From Cyrtodaria siliqua (Eukaryota; Mollusca; Bivalvia; Adapedonta; Hiatellidae): a DNA stretch of 64,000 nucleotides. Under the pieces are notes generated by a model, which was not told the DNA's origin, searched no databases, and saw only the letters and a list, made by a program, of their open reading frames with translations. The stretch spans positions 106,557 through 170,556 of the forward strand of contig JAWPHD010005109.1 in the NCBI GenBank assembly GCA_037043455.1, given 5' to 3'. How positions within the stretch are numbered: position 1 is the first letter of the stretch; the number at the start of each line of letters is the position of its first letter. Of this stretch, positions 56,601 to 62,291 are shown piece after piece. The translations under genes and the position numbers were made by a program.

Positions 56601-59600
56601 AAACAGTTATACATACACTGAACAAAATTGCTAAGTATCAACATTTGTATCTCAACTAATTTTCTTATTTTAAATATATTTTAGAATAGATATATGATAA
56701 GTATTTTGTTTTGACCCATAGTTTGTAAAACATTTATTTTTTTTGTTTAAATTGTTACATCTTTGAGTTACCCTCCCTTTATATGAAAATATTAAATGTG
56801 CTGATAAAACACATAACATGAGTCAAAGATCGTTTAAAGATATAAAATTCTTAAAATTGGTATGAAATAATTGAAAAAAAAATAAAAATTTGACCCATTT
56901 ATTCCAGATTCTCCGTCTATAAAAAAATGAAATATGGATAATCTTAAATTACCTCCCTTTAAATTGAATATTGTTTGAAATTCAAGTAACTGTAATTCAG
57001 CGTTAACATTAAATATTTCGAGAATTTCTTTTTGCAAACGCATTTGTATTGGTAATGCTAGTAAAATATGATGTCAAAATAATTTTAACTGGCATATTTT
57101 AGAATTAGTAACATCGAAAGCTTCACTAATTCGAAGTACTTAATAAAATCCTATACCCAGTTGTATAAGTGATGTAACTTATTTCTAACATTGACTTAAA
57201 AGTATGTTCATGCAGTCAGAGTAGACGATTTACACTCGTTATTTTGCAGATTAACTATCTCTAATCAAGCTCAAAATACACAAAACAATGAGAATATTAT
57301 TGACATATTCTTAGGTTGGTACTTAGCAATTTGGTTTAGTGTAGGGTTGGAATTTTCCGGATTCTTTTTCTTGCATATCATTTACATTCTGCGCATTGAC
57401 GTCGCCAACTACTAACGTTTTGCATATTTATTACACAATGATGTCAAGCAATTGTCATTGTTGATATCAGCGCGTGACTTTTATCTTCCCCCATTTGTAA
57501 GAATCACCTATGTAAAATGTGGATAACTTTATTCGTTATGCAAGAATACTGGTTCTACTCAGGAAAAATTCGGTTGTCTGCTGCTACCACAAACAAATCG
57601 ACCGTCATATATGGACTAACCTGTGCTAAAAATGAGGTAAAACACCATTCAAACAATTAGGATATGCTTGATTTTGTACGAAATGTGAGTCAACAAGTAA
57701 AAACATACAACATATTTTCCATTGATGATTTTGTTTACGTAAAGATCAATTGACAATTAATATATATAACAAATAGTTGTGTGCATTTGTAGTCCTAAAG
57801 CTTATTTTTTTAATCATATATACATTTCAGCACATTTGGTTGCCCTTATTCTGAGTTGAACATGAACAAGGAATCTGTGTTGGGAGATCGTCTGGGGGTC
57901 TCCTCACTGAAGCCTGATGAACCAGCTCTGTCATTTAAGCTGGATGATCTAACCACGCCAGAACCGAAGTAAGTGCGTCTTTATTGCAGCAGCGTCATGT
58001 GACGTCGCTTCATGGAAGTCACCAAAAAACGAAACAAAATGGTGCACCACACATCAAATGCTACATTATTTTTTATTATTTTTAAACAAAACAGAGGCAC
58101 GAAATAAATACCTATATAAGAAATTGGGATAATCTACACGATTATTTAATTACTAAATCAGACATCAGTGGGTTTTCCTATCAAGTTGATTTGACTCGGC
58201 ATGAAAATATTGAATCCCTTTGCAGAGTCTCGAGATCATCATTTCCTAAATCTTACAATATGGGCCTGTTCTAAATGATACTGAAATAGTGTTCTCTATG
58301 TATGTACATCTGTTTGTATGTCTGCTAACCCACTGCAAGCTCGACTTGCAAGTGAGAACGTGTTGATTCTTAAGGATCAGGAGGTATACAGTACTGGTTC
58401 TACCCAGGTAAAAGTGGTTTGTCTGTTTGTCTGCCTCCACCACTAAAAATCGACCATCATATAGCCTTAAATGTGCTGAAAATGATGTAAAACTGCATTC
58501 ACCCAACAACTGGATGCTGGTATTCCATGTGGGCAAATCAGTTGGGTTAACCTAAACTGAATGAACAGTCTCAAAACTTGTCTGAGAGAATGTCACCATA
58601 TGAATACCCAGCTCTGGAGAGGGTATGCAAAATGTCTGAGCTCTGTCTCTCCAGTCCGTCTTCTGTAACCTGTTCTCATTAACACCTGAATTACATCTGT
58701 AATTGTAGGAAATGCCCGACGGAGGGATGTGATGGCAGTGGACATGTGACGGGGAAGTGTCTGACGCACTATAAGGCCTCAGGATGCCCTATACTTCATG
58801 CCATGCAGAATGGTGGTGATGTTCCTAAAAAATTTGGAAGGGGACGACGACCAAAGTGAGTTTTCATTAATATATTTAGTAACATTTTAAAAAAGTTCGA
58901 AAAAATATATAAATTTTAAAGTTACCCTTAAATGACTTTTAATTTAAATAAAAAATGGTAACCATTGATCTGGAAACAGTATAAACCAGCTTTAGGGAGC
59001 AACATCTTGAAATTGTCAAAGCTTCTAGATTATTGCTTTTTATTCAGAAACAAGTGACTTCTGTGTCAATTAATACAAAATAAAAAACAACAACATTTAA
59101 GCTATAATTATTTTTAAATTGTGATTCTATGAATTTATACCTACTAGAAGATAGGAGGTAACATTTATATTGTTAACAATATTTCAGAAGTTACTACTTG
59201 AGTCTTGCAGAAAAGAAAACAGTAAAAGAGAGAGAACAAGAGAGGCATGAGAAAGGTAAAAACTCATTCTCAGTGCTACTGTCTATAATAATCTTATTAT
59301 CCTCCACTGTCTCCAGAGTGGGGCGGGGATATACTCTCACTGCCTCCAGAGTGGGGCGGGGATATACCCTCACTGCCTCCAGAGTGGGGCGGGGATATAG
59401 CCCTCACTGCCTCCAGAGTGGGGCGGGGATATAGCCCTCACTGCCTCCAGAGTGGGGCGGGGATATAGCCCTCATTGCCTCCAGAGTGGGGCGGGGATAT
59501 AGCCCTCACTGCCTCCAGAGTGGGGCGGGGATATATCCCTCAATGCCTCAAAAGTGGGGCGGGGATATATCCCTCACTGCCTCCATAGTGGGGTGGGGAT

Positions 59601-62291
59601 ATATCCCTCAGTGCCTCTGGAGTGGAGCGGGGATATATCCCTCACTGCCTCCGGAGTTGGGCGAGGATATATCCCTCACTGCCTCCAGAGTGGGGTGGGG
59701 ATATATCCCTCAGTGCCTAAGGGGATATATCCCTCACTGCCTCCAGAGTGGGGTGGGGATATATCCCTCACTGCCTCCAGAGTAGGGCGGGGATATATCC
59801 CTCACTGCCTCTGGAGTGGGGCGGGGATATATCTCTCACTGCCGGAGTGATGACCCTTGGATTTTTAAATTGAAAACTTTTTGAGGTTTCCGCTCAATAA
59901 CTTTAACATAATTTATAATCCAATCTTTATGAGACTTGGGGTTAATGTTTATGGGCATACTATCTCGGCCAAGTTTGATAACCAACTAGATCGCACCTAT
60001 CTTTGATTTTTGCCGTGGTTTTTACTACATGTCAGCTGATTTTCACATTGGCGGTTCGTATCAGGCGACGGACCATTATTCTCTAAATTTGCTTCAGAGA
60101 GTTTGAAATAGAGTGAGATTTTATGAGAATTTTAAATAAAATGAGAATTTGAAACGAAGAATGAAATTTTATGAGAGTTTGACATAAAGGGAGACCTTGT
60201 ATGAGAGATGTACTGAAAAAGACTTTTTGATGATTAATGCTGATTTCGCTTTTAACGTATTTGCAAGCAGAACTCTGACTTTATATTTGTTTTTATTTCC
60301 AGAAGAGAGTTTGAGACAGGGTATACACAACTCTGTGTTCTCATCTTCCATGATCTCAACACCCAAGACAGAGGTGCCTCTCTGCTGGGATCAACATTCC
60401 AAATTGTTGCCGGGGGTTACCAATATTCGTGGCAATGATGTCAACAAGTGGACAATAGAGCAGGTGGCTGCGTTTGTAAATACACTGCCAGGATGTGAAG
60501 AGCAGGCCAAGTTGTTCAAAGAGGAGGTAATTATATTGAAGAGTTGGCAGTAGTACTGAAGAGGAAGTTTTAACATCTTCAGAATAAGTCAGTTTATTAC
60601 ATTTATACGAGTGAAAGATTGGGATTTCTCAGTGGAAAAATATTCATAATAGCTAAGTATTAATAAAACTCCGAACACAAAACACTCCGAACACAAAACT
60701 AACTAACTGTGATGTTGACGTCAATCAAGTGTTGTGACTTCGACGTCAACGGCCGATAACGTTCAATAAAACGAACAGTTTTGGTTAAAATCACGCATAA
60801 ACTGATTTAAAAGTAATAAATAGATTATTTAACTACGCCGCTCAATTATAGGAAAATCCTTAACTCGATGGTAGACATGTTTTTGTTTTTTCACTTATTC
60901 GCATACTCTCGTTCATGAAAAAGAACTACACGTCTACCATCTCTTAAAGGATTTCCCTATAATCGATCCCAGCAGTTAAATAATCTGTAAAGTATATGGA
61001 TATTGAGTGATTATTCTGTAAAATTGAAAGCATCTACTGATTATGATGAATTATCTGCATCATGTTTACATTCAATGTTTTTTAAGTCATCTAGTTTAAT
61101 ATATTTACCATTGTATCAATCACCATCGTCTGAACAGCCTCACTACATACCACCAAAGTTGTCATTATTATCATTACCATCAATGTCCTCACCAGCATAA
61201 TCATCATATTTATCACTATTGTATCACTATCTAAATGTATTCACGTCTCGGACAAATATACAGGCTTCAGTGACAATTGAAATGTACTGTTCCACATCCA
61301 CTGTACTACATTTTATCACATGGAACTGCTTGTATTCCGTATAATATACCCATTACGTATTTCCTTAAACGTGATTCTGTATATTGACCTGTGAAAAATA
61401 AGTATGAAAAATTCAATTTCCATGAATATTCAAAATTCAAAATTCAAAATTTTCAAAATTTCAAAATTCAAACATCAAAATACAAAAATTTCAAAATTCA
61501 ATTTCAAAATTTCAAACAAAAAAAAAATTCAAAATTTCAAAATTCATGTGATAAAAAGGATCTGACACTCGTCATTTCATACATTTAAGCGAGCCTCCAG
61601 GAATTTGTTATTAAGCGAGCCTCCGGCGAGCTTAATAACAAATTCCTGGACGAGTTTTAATAAAAATTTGTATGAAATGACAACTCATGTCAGATCCTCT
61701 ATGTAACACAATTCCAGTAACATTAAATTACTGTGCAAAATGCATTTTCTGGTAAATAAGGCGTCATTTTTAGGCTCGTTAATTACGTACAAAGTAACTA
61801 ACCCGCCAAATAACGTAAAAAAAACCCCACAGTTTCCTAAAAATACTCCTGATTGAATATGCGTATATTGTATTATGAGTTGTTAACTCTTAATTCGACG
61901 CTCAAGTTTCGCAGTTTGGCCTGGCTGGTTATATATGTACCTCGTCGTCAGTAGGTTTAGAAACGGTGTACGTATGATATAAAAGTTGCCTGTTGGCGGG
62001 ATAGCTATTTTCAGCCTTTTAGAATAGAAAATATCATTATATGTCAATGGTGAAGTCGGATCAACCATGAAAACCCTGATGTACCCCCTTTAATGGTTAT
62101 ACGTCTGAGATTGTTTAGTGGACATCATGTCTTTATATTAATCTTGTGTTATTATTTGACAGCAAATAGATGGTGAAGCATTCCTCCTTCTTACACAGGC
62201 AGATATAGTGAAGATCATGAACATCAAATTGGGACCAGCACTCAAGATATTCAATAGTATCATCATGTTTAAAAACTCAGTGGAAGTATAA
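29330..62291 (+). CDS. L3MBTL: L(3)mbt-like chromatin reader: FCS finger, 3 MBT repeats, 2 CCHHC fingers, SAM; 19 coding exons
   Basis: Coding exons: 29330-29651, 30261-30379, 35610-35714, 42633-44207, 44583-44745, 45992-46124, 46749-46891, 47618-47700, 49113-49347, 51886-51980, 52587-52815, 54401-54486, 55298-55523, 56153-56255, 57831-57968, 58709-58855, 59188-59255, 60303-60526, 62163-62291. All junctions are GT-AG and phases chain without a break to a 1440-residue protein. Order: PPAKKQR basic patch; long Ser/Thr/Gln-rich region; acidic linker with [11 protein letters not shown] finger (C776, C779, C795, C799); MBT1 about 860-959, MBT2 960-1067, MBT3 1068-1171; CCHHC fingers at 1185-1210 and 1254-1278; SAM about 1370-1435. 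Family role: nuclear readers of mono/dimethyl-lysine that compact chromatin and repress transcription; the SAM domain mediates self-association. MBT2 keeps the full cage. The layout is that of the l(3)mbt/L3MBTL1-3-4 group, not the four-MBT L3MBTL2/SFMBT group. Extra 5' or alternative exons cannot be excluded. Confidence 0.95.
29745..29808. repeat. Hairpin in L3MBTL intron 1
   Basis: ATGAATTATTTTAATTTTAA and TTAAATTTAAAATAATTCAT form an inverted pair around GCCTTTTGGC. Confidence 0.6.
29836..30095. mobile_element. MITE, copy 1 (GGTCC ends)
   Basis: CATTACTTGGTCC start and GGACCACGTAATG end. Shares TTTCATACCCCATCCAACCC with the copy at 46155. L3MBTL intron 1. Confidence 0.7.
30261..30379 (+). 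CDS. L3MBTL: L3MBTL coding exon 2
   Basis: 119 nt; acceptor TATTTCCAG|GAATAC, donor AAG|GTATGG. It encodes [20 protein letters not shown] and a Ser/Gln-rich end, with the same composition as exons 1 and 3. Phase 1 in, 0 out. Confidence 0.82.
30626..31412 (+). mobile_element. Repeat with inverted GTGTCGCCTGC ends and about 180-bp core units
   Basis: Begins TTGTGTCGCCTGCGTAGC and ends GGCAGGCGACACAA, an inverted pair. Inside are about three units of about 180 bp (TTAACCTGCAAC...CATAACT landmarks). It resembles the TCCGTC class in core organisation but has true inverted ends. L3MBTL intron 2. Confidence 0.6.
31757..31802. promoter_or_regulatory. Duplicated CRE-containing 24-bp unit in intron 2
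   Basis: Two copies of ACGTAACGTT, two bases, CTGACGTCAT at 24-bp spacing. Each holds a full TGACGTCA. Regulatory role is inference. Confidence 0.4.
31803..33500. other. L3MBTL intron 2, unassigned part
   Basis: Polypyrimidine tracts at 32478-32511 and 33188-33225; otherwise AT-rich with no coding potential recognised. Confidence 0.4.
33742..34140. repeat. 33-bp minisatellite
   Basis: About nine copies of GAATAATCAGTGAATATG followed by TTAACACATTTTATT, preceded at 33500-33690 by a looser version with units of about 50 bp. A 33-bp unit keeps one minus frame open (11-residue repeat), which is not a gene. L3MBTL intron 2. Confidence 0.85.
34244..35570 (+). mobile_element. TCCGTC-type modular repeat, family C
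   Basis: Starts TTTTTTCAGATCACCTCAGC with a palindrome, a CGTCCGTCCGTC tract, core units of about 150 bp (GTTCAAATGGTGACCCT and TTTTACATAGACTT landmarks), and ends GGGCCATCTTGGCCC plus TCTTGTTTT. It ends 39 bp before L3MBTL exon 3. Confidence 0.75.
35610..35714 (+). CDS. L3MBTL: L3MBTL coding exon 3
   Basis: 105 nt in phase 0 at both ends. The correct frame reads [20 protein letters not shown], then [16 protein letters not shown] longer frame over the same bases ([13 protein letters not shown]...) ignores both splice sites and is rejected. Acceptor TTTGTTAG, donor ACG|GTAAGG. The exon lies 39 bp after one TCCGTC-type repeat and 260 bp before another. Confidence 0.78.
35975..36549 (+). mobile_element. 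TCCGTC-type modular repeat, family F
   Basis: TTTTTCAGCTCTTCTAGTGG start, TGTCTGTCCGTCCGTTAAC tract, core units with GGCCTTCATTTTTCATC, an A/T expansion at about 36295-36375 and an end CCCTCTTCGGCCTCTTGTTA. It lies in L3MBTL intron 3. Confidence 0.7.
36583..36862 (+). mobile_element. SINE, second copy
   Basis: Degenerate head (CTGTGGCTGAGAGTTTAAC, GCGGGTTCAATTTCC) and the same body (GATTCTTATGGATGGCGGGA); ends in ACAAACAAACAAAA. L3MBTL intron 3. Confidence 0.75.
37416..38403 (+). mobile_element. TCCGTC-type modular repeat, family E
   Basis: TTTTTAGCTCTACTGATCAG palindrome, GTCCGTCTGTCTGTCC tract, about 400-bp units with GTAGCGACTACT landmarks, and an end AAGGTCATTGACCTCTTGTT that occurs twice (about 37996 and 38403). 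Nested in 36898-41096. Confidence 0.7.
39069..40994 (+). mobile_element. TCCGTC-type modular repeat, family C/D, long copy
   Basis: TTTTTAGCTCACCTGAGCC palindrome, TCCGTCGTCCGTC tract, many core units of the same family as 34244-35570, and two terminal hairpins: GGCCATCTTGGCCC at about 40918-40935 and GGGCCATCATGGCCC at 40971-40985 followed by TCTTGTTTT. Nested in the hAT-like element 36898-41096. Confidence 0.75.
41100..41680 (+). repeat. Degenerate about 270-bp tandem repeat
   Basis: GTATGATGTCTAGTT and AAGGTCAAGGTCA landmarks recur near 41185/41470 and 41230/41502. Similar AGGTCAAGGTCATT words occur at 4385-4545 in PCMTD intron 3, suggesting a dispersed family. Confidence 0.5.
42633..44207 (+). 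CDS. L3MBTL: L3MBTL coding exon 4 (large disordered region, SUMO-consensus sites)
   Basis: 1575 nt, 525 residues (183-707), phase 0 at both ends; acceptor TTACTCCAG|CTTGGT, donor AAG|GTTAGA. It starts [20 protein letters not shown] and is Ser/Thr/Lys-rich without visible folds. The C-terminal third turns acidic and carries psi-K-x-E motifs: VKTE (573-576), IKIE (632-635) and IKTE (670-673). It ends [14 protein letters not shown], a segment conserved in L3MBTL proteins just before the FCS region. Confidence 0.92.
44583..44745 (+). CDS. L3MBTL: L3MBTL coding exon 5
   Basis: 163 nt; acceptor TTGTTTTAG|TTCCGT, donor GAA G|GTCAGT. It encodes [17 protein letters not shown], continuing the conserved family segment, then an Asn/Glu-rich stretch and a fourth SUMO-consensus motif IKTEP (749-753). 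Confidence 0.88.
45240..45406. repeat. Two adjacent long hairpins
   Basis: Hairpin 1 (45240-45332) has arms around CTAACAGTTACTGTTAG; hairpin 2 (45333-45406) has arms around GACCTACGATTGGTC. Each right arm has a small tandem duplication (GTGCGTGCTGAA; CAGCTATT). Confidence 0.85.
45867..45944. repeat. Foldback hairpin upstream of the FCS exon
   Basis: 78-bp near-perfect palindrome centred on TCGATATGA, outer arms GTTTAATAT...ATTTATTAAAC. Same core word as 27595-27960 and 48079-48200. Confidence 0.8.
45992..46124 (+). CDS. L3MBTL: L3MBTL coding exon 6 (FCS-type zinc finger)
   Basis: 133 nt; acceptor ATTTACAG, donor AA|GTAAGC. It encodes CENC...GGRFCSQTC, an FCS finger with Cys 776, 779, 795 and 799 and a literal FCS at 794-796. 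FCS fingers of polycomb-group-like proteins bind nucleic acid without strong sequence preference. The exon is bracketed by a foldback repeat ending 48 bp upstream and a MITE starting 31 bp downstream. Confidence 0.93.
46155..46359. mobile_element. MITE, copy 2 (GGTCC ends)
   Basis: Same family as 29836-30095; begins 31 bp after the donor of the FCS exon. Confidence 0.7.
46749..46891 (+). CDS. L3MBTL: L3MBTL coding exon 7 (basic linker)
   Basis: 143 nt; acceptor TATTTCAG, donor GCA G|GTAAAT. It encodes [20 protein letters not shown] and [16 protein letters not shown], a Lys/Arg-rich linker between the FCS finger and MBT1 that may act as a nuclear signal or DNA contact (inference). Confidence 0.88.
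47308..47386. repeat. Two direct copies of a 38-bp word
   Basis: GGTGATACAAGCTTCCAGAA occurs at about 47311 and 47350; a similar word lies at about 16446. The minus frame 47080-47334 here has no family features. Confidence 0.6.
47618..47700 (+). CDS. L3MBTL: L3MBTL coding exon 8 (MBT1 arm)
   Basis: 83 nt; acceptor TTTTTCAG, donor AAC|GTAAGT. It encodes [20 protein letters not shown], the N-terminal arm of MBT repeat 1 (family pattern: W-x2-YL ... AP-x2-LF). Confidence 0.93.
48079..48200. repeat. Foldback repeat in L3MBTL intron 8
   Basis: TTATTGAATTTATTAAAC and GTTTAATAAATTCAATAA inverted around a 45-bp loop; left flank GAGGATCTTACATGAG. Confidence 0.75.
48565..48830 (+). mobile_element. 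tRNA-headed SINE, best copy
   Basis: A tRNA-like head at about 48568-48643 with A-box TGGCCGAATGG and B-box GAGTTCGAATCC, followed by a body GATTCTTACGGATGGCGGGA, TACAGTACTGGTTCTACCCA and a CAAACAAAATCAAT tail. L3MBTL intron 8. Confidence 0.8.
49113..49347 (+). CDS. L3MBTL: L3MBTL coding exon 9 (MBT1 core)
   Basis: 235 nt; acceptor CACATTGCAG, donor AAA G|GTAAAT. It encodes [32 protein letters not shown] and the closing LQPPKG. Cage positions read D900, H903, F924, Y927, F931, so Asn and Trp of the binding pocket are replaced, as expected for a structural first repeat. Confidence 0.96.
49550..51657 (+). mobile_element. TCCGTC-type modular repeat, family F, long copy
   Basis: The 5' palindrome is missing, but the GTCCGTCGTCCGTCCGTCC tract, many about 165-bp core units and the end GGCCCTCTTGGGCC plus TCTTGTTT are present. 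It contains an apparently exact 487-bp tandem duplication (49622-50108 and 50109-50595). It lies in L3MBTL intron 9. Confidence 0.72.
51886..51980 (+). CDS. L3MBTL: L3MBTL coding exon 10 (MBT2 arm)
   Basis: 95 nt; acceptor CTATTTCAG, donor CAG|GTGAGT. It encodes [20 protein letters not shown] and [11 protein letters not shown], the arm of MBT repeat 2. Confidence 0.93.
52076..52310. repeat. 55-bp minisatellite
   Basis: Just over four copies of TAAGTTAACAGGCATCATTC with TTAATGCTTAAGTAAATAGG, starting 95 bp after exon 10. Confidence 0.85.
52587..52815 (+). CDS. L3MBTL: L3MBTL coding exon 11 (MBT2 core, methyl-lysine cage)
   Basis: 229 nt; acceptor TTGTTTTAG, donor ATA G|GTTAGT. It encodes [31 protein letters not shown] and ends LSPPIG. 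D1008, N1011, F1032, W1035 and Y1039 have exactly the spacing (0, 3, 24, 27, 31) of the human L3MBTL1 pocket residues D355, N358, F379, W382 and Y386. Mono/dimethyl-lysine binding is therefore predicted. Confidence 0.97.
52816..54400. other. L3MBTL intron 11
   Basis: A CCGTATTTTACCATGAATAG word with TGTATAGTGTGCACGCCC at 53046-53095 looks like a transposon terminus; no partner was found. The rest is unassigned. Confidence 0.35.
54401..54486 (+). CDS. L3MBTL: L3MBTL coding exon 12 (MBT3 arm)
   Basis: 86 nt; acceptor AACATTTCAG, donor CCT|GTAAGT. It encodes [20 protein letters not shown] and AVPARAFKP. The last 30 nt plus donor and following intron are repeated three times downstream (54559, 54659, 54788). 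Confidence 0.93.
54457..54860 (+). repeat. Tandem duplication of the exon 12 3' end plus donor and intron
   Basis: Units of about 100-130 bp start with CAGGCTGT at 54457 (exon), 54559, 54659 and a decayed 54788. Copies at 54562-54588 and 54662-54688 look like 27-nt microexons with CAG before and GT after. Confidence 0.85.
55138..55250. repeat. About 32-bp minisatellite
   Basis: Four copies of CCAAATATGGGTCTGTG-type units, ending about 50 bp before the MBT3-core exon acceptor. Confidence 0.75.
55298..55523 (+). CDS. L3MBTL: L3MBTL coding exon 13 (MBT3 core)
   Basis: 226 nt; acceptor CTGATAACAG (poor pyrimidine tract), donor ATC A|GTAAGT. It encodes [31 protein letters not shown] and [18 protein letters not shown]. 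Cage-equivalent residues D1112, N1115, F1136, W1139 and Y1143 are all present, as in vertebrate homologs where repeat 3 is nevertheless not the main reader. Confidence 0.96.
56153..56255 (+). CDS. L3MBTL: L3MBTL coding exon 14 (first CCHHC finger, 5' part)
   Basis: 103 nt; acceptor AATTGCAG, donor CAC AG|GTATAT. It encodes [20 protein letters not shown], the start of an MYT1/NZF-like CCHHC finger (C1185, C1190, H1195, H1204). The final cysteine is in the next exon. Confidence 0.92.
56385..56600. mobile_element. SINE body copies in inverted orientation
   Basis: 56390-56457 is a reverse copy (CAGTACTGTATACCTCCTGC) facing a forward copy 56462-56545 (GAATCCCACTGGGAGCTCGA), forming a palindrome. 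The 3' word TTTCATGG...GGAAATTCCAA also occurs at 49470-49505. Confidence 0.65.
56601..57539. other. L3MBTL intron 14, unassigned part
   Basis: AT-rich; no exon, RNA or repeat recognised. Confidence 0.4.
57540..57655 (+). mobile_element. SINE 3' fragment
   Basis: AATACTGGTTCTACTCAGGA through CGACCGTCATATAT to CCATTCAAACAA; no head. L3MBTL intron 14. Confidence 0.6.
57831..57968 (+). CDS. L3MBTL: L3MBTL coding exon 15 (first CCHHC finger, end)
   Basis: 138 nt; acceptor ACATTTCAG, donor CCG AA|GTAAGT. It encodes [20 protein letters not shown] and a polar linker. C1210 completes the first finger. Confidence 0.92.
58318..58515 (+). mobile_element. SINE, partial copy
   Basis: CTCGACTTGCAAGTGAGAAC, TACAGTACTGGTTCTACCCA, CGACCATCATATAGCC and an A-rich end. 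L3MBTL intron 15. Confidence 0.65.
58709..58855 (+). CDS. L3MBTL: L3MBTL coding exon 16 (second CCHHC finger)
   Basis: 147 nt; acceptor TAATTGTAG, donor CCA AA|GTGAGT. It encodes [20 protein letters not shown] then YKASGCP: C1254, C1259, H1264, H1272, C1278 with canonical NZF spacing. A basic GRGRRPK tail follows. Confidence 0.93.
59188..59255 (+). CDS. L3MBTL: L3MBTL coding exon 17
   Basis: 68 nt; acceptor ATATTTCAG, donor AAA G|GTAAAA. It encodes [23 protein letters not shown], a short charged helix-like linker. A 34-bp G-rich minisatellite begins about 60 bp after the donor. Confidence 0.85.
59313..59843. repeat. 34-bp G-rich minisatellite
   Basis: About 15 copies of CCTCCAGAGTGGGGCGGGG followed by ATATAGCCCTCACTG, degenerating to the right. 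It is 60 bp downstream of exon 17 and opens spurious forward frames. Confidence 0.9.
60303..60526 (+). CDS. L3MBTL: L3MBTL coding exon 18 (linker and first half of SAM)
   Basis: 224 nt; acceptor TATTTCCAG, donor GAG|GTAATT. It encodes a linker with [20 protein letters not shown], then [20 protein letters not shown], the first SAM helices. Confidence 0.93.
60822..60990. mobile_element. Hairpin MITE in L3MBTL intron 18
   Basis: AGATTATTTAACT...GGTAGAC at the left matches the inverse of GTCTACC...AGTTAAATAATCT at the right; arms about 57 bp. Confidence 0.7.
61385..61545. repeat. AAAATTTCAAAATTC low-complexity tract
   Basis: Irregular AAAATTCA/TTTCAAAA units; the forward frame across it is a low-complexity artefact. 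Confidence 0.8.
61552..61702. repeat. Foldback repeat in L3MBTL intron 18
   Basis: AGGATCTGACACTCGTCATT / GACAACTCATGTCAGATCCT ends, inner AGGAATTTGTTATTAAGC inverted pair. Related by its outer word to the 48079 family. Confidence 0.7.
61853..62000. repeat. Dispersed repeat shared with 26333-26530
   Basis: Second copy, just upstream of the last L3MBTL exon. Confidence 0.6.
62163..62291 (+). CDS. L3MBTL: L3MBTL terminal coding exon 19 (second half of SAM, stop)
   Basis: 129 nt including TAA; acceptor ATTTGACAG. It encodes [20 protein letters not shown] and [19 protein letters not shown], the typical SAM end (IDGEALLLL ... LGPALKI). Confidence 0.95.
   Translation, partial: QIDGEAFLLLTQADIVKIMNIKLGPALKIFNSIIMFKNSVEV

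Noticed and set aside
59198..59850. Long forward frames of [11 protein letters not shown] and [14 protein letters not shown] repeats
   Set aside because: Produced by the 34-bp minisatellite; exon 17 ends at 59255 with a good donor.
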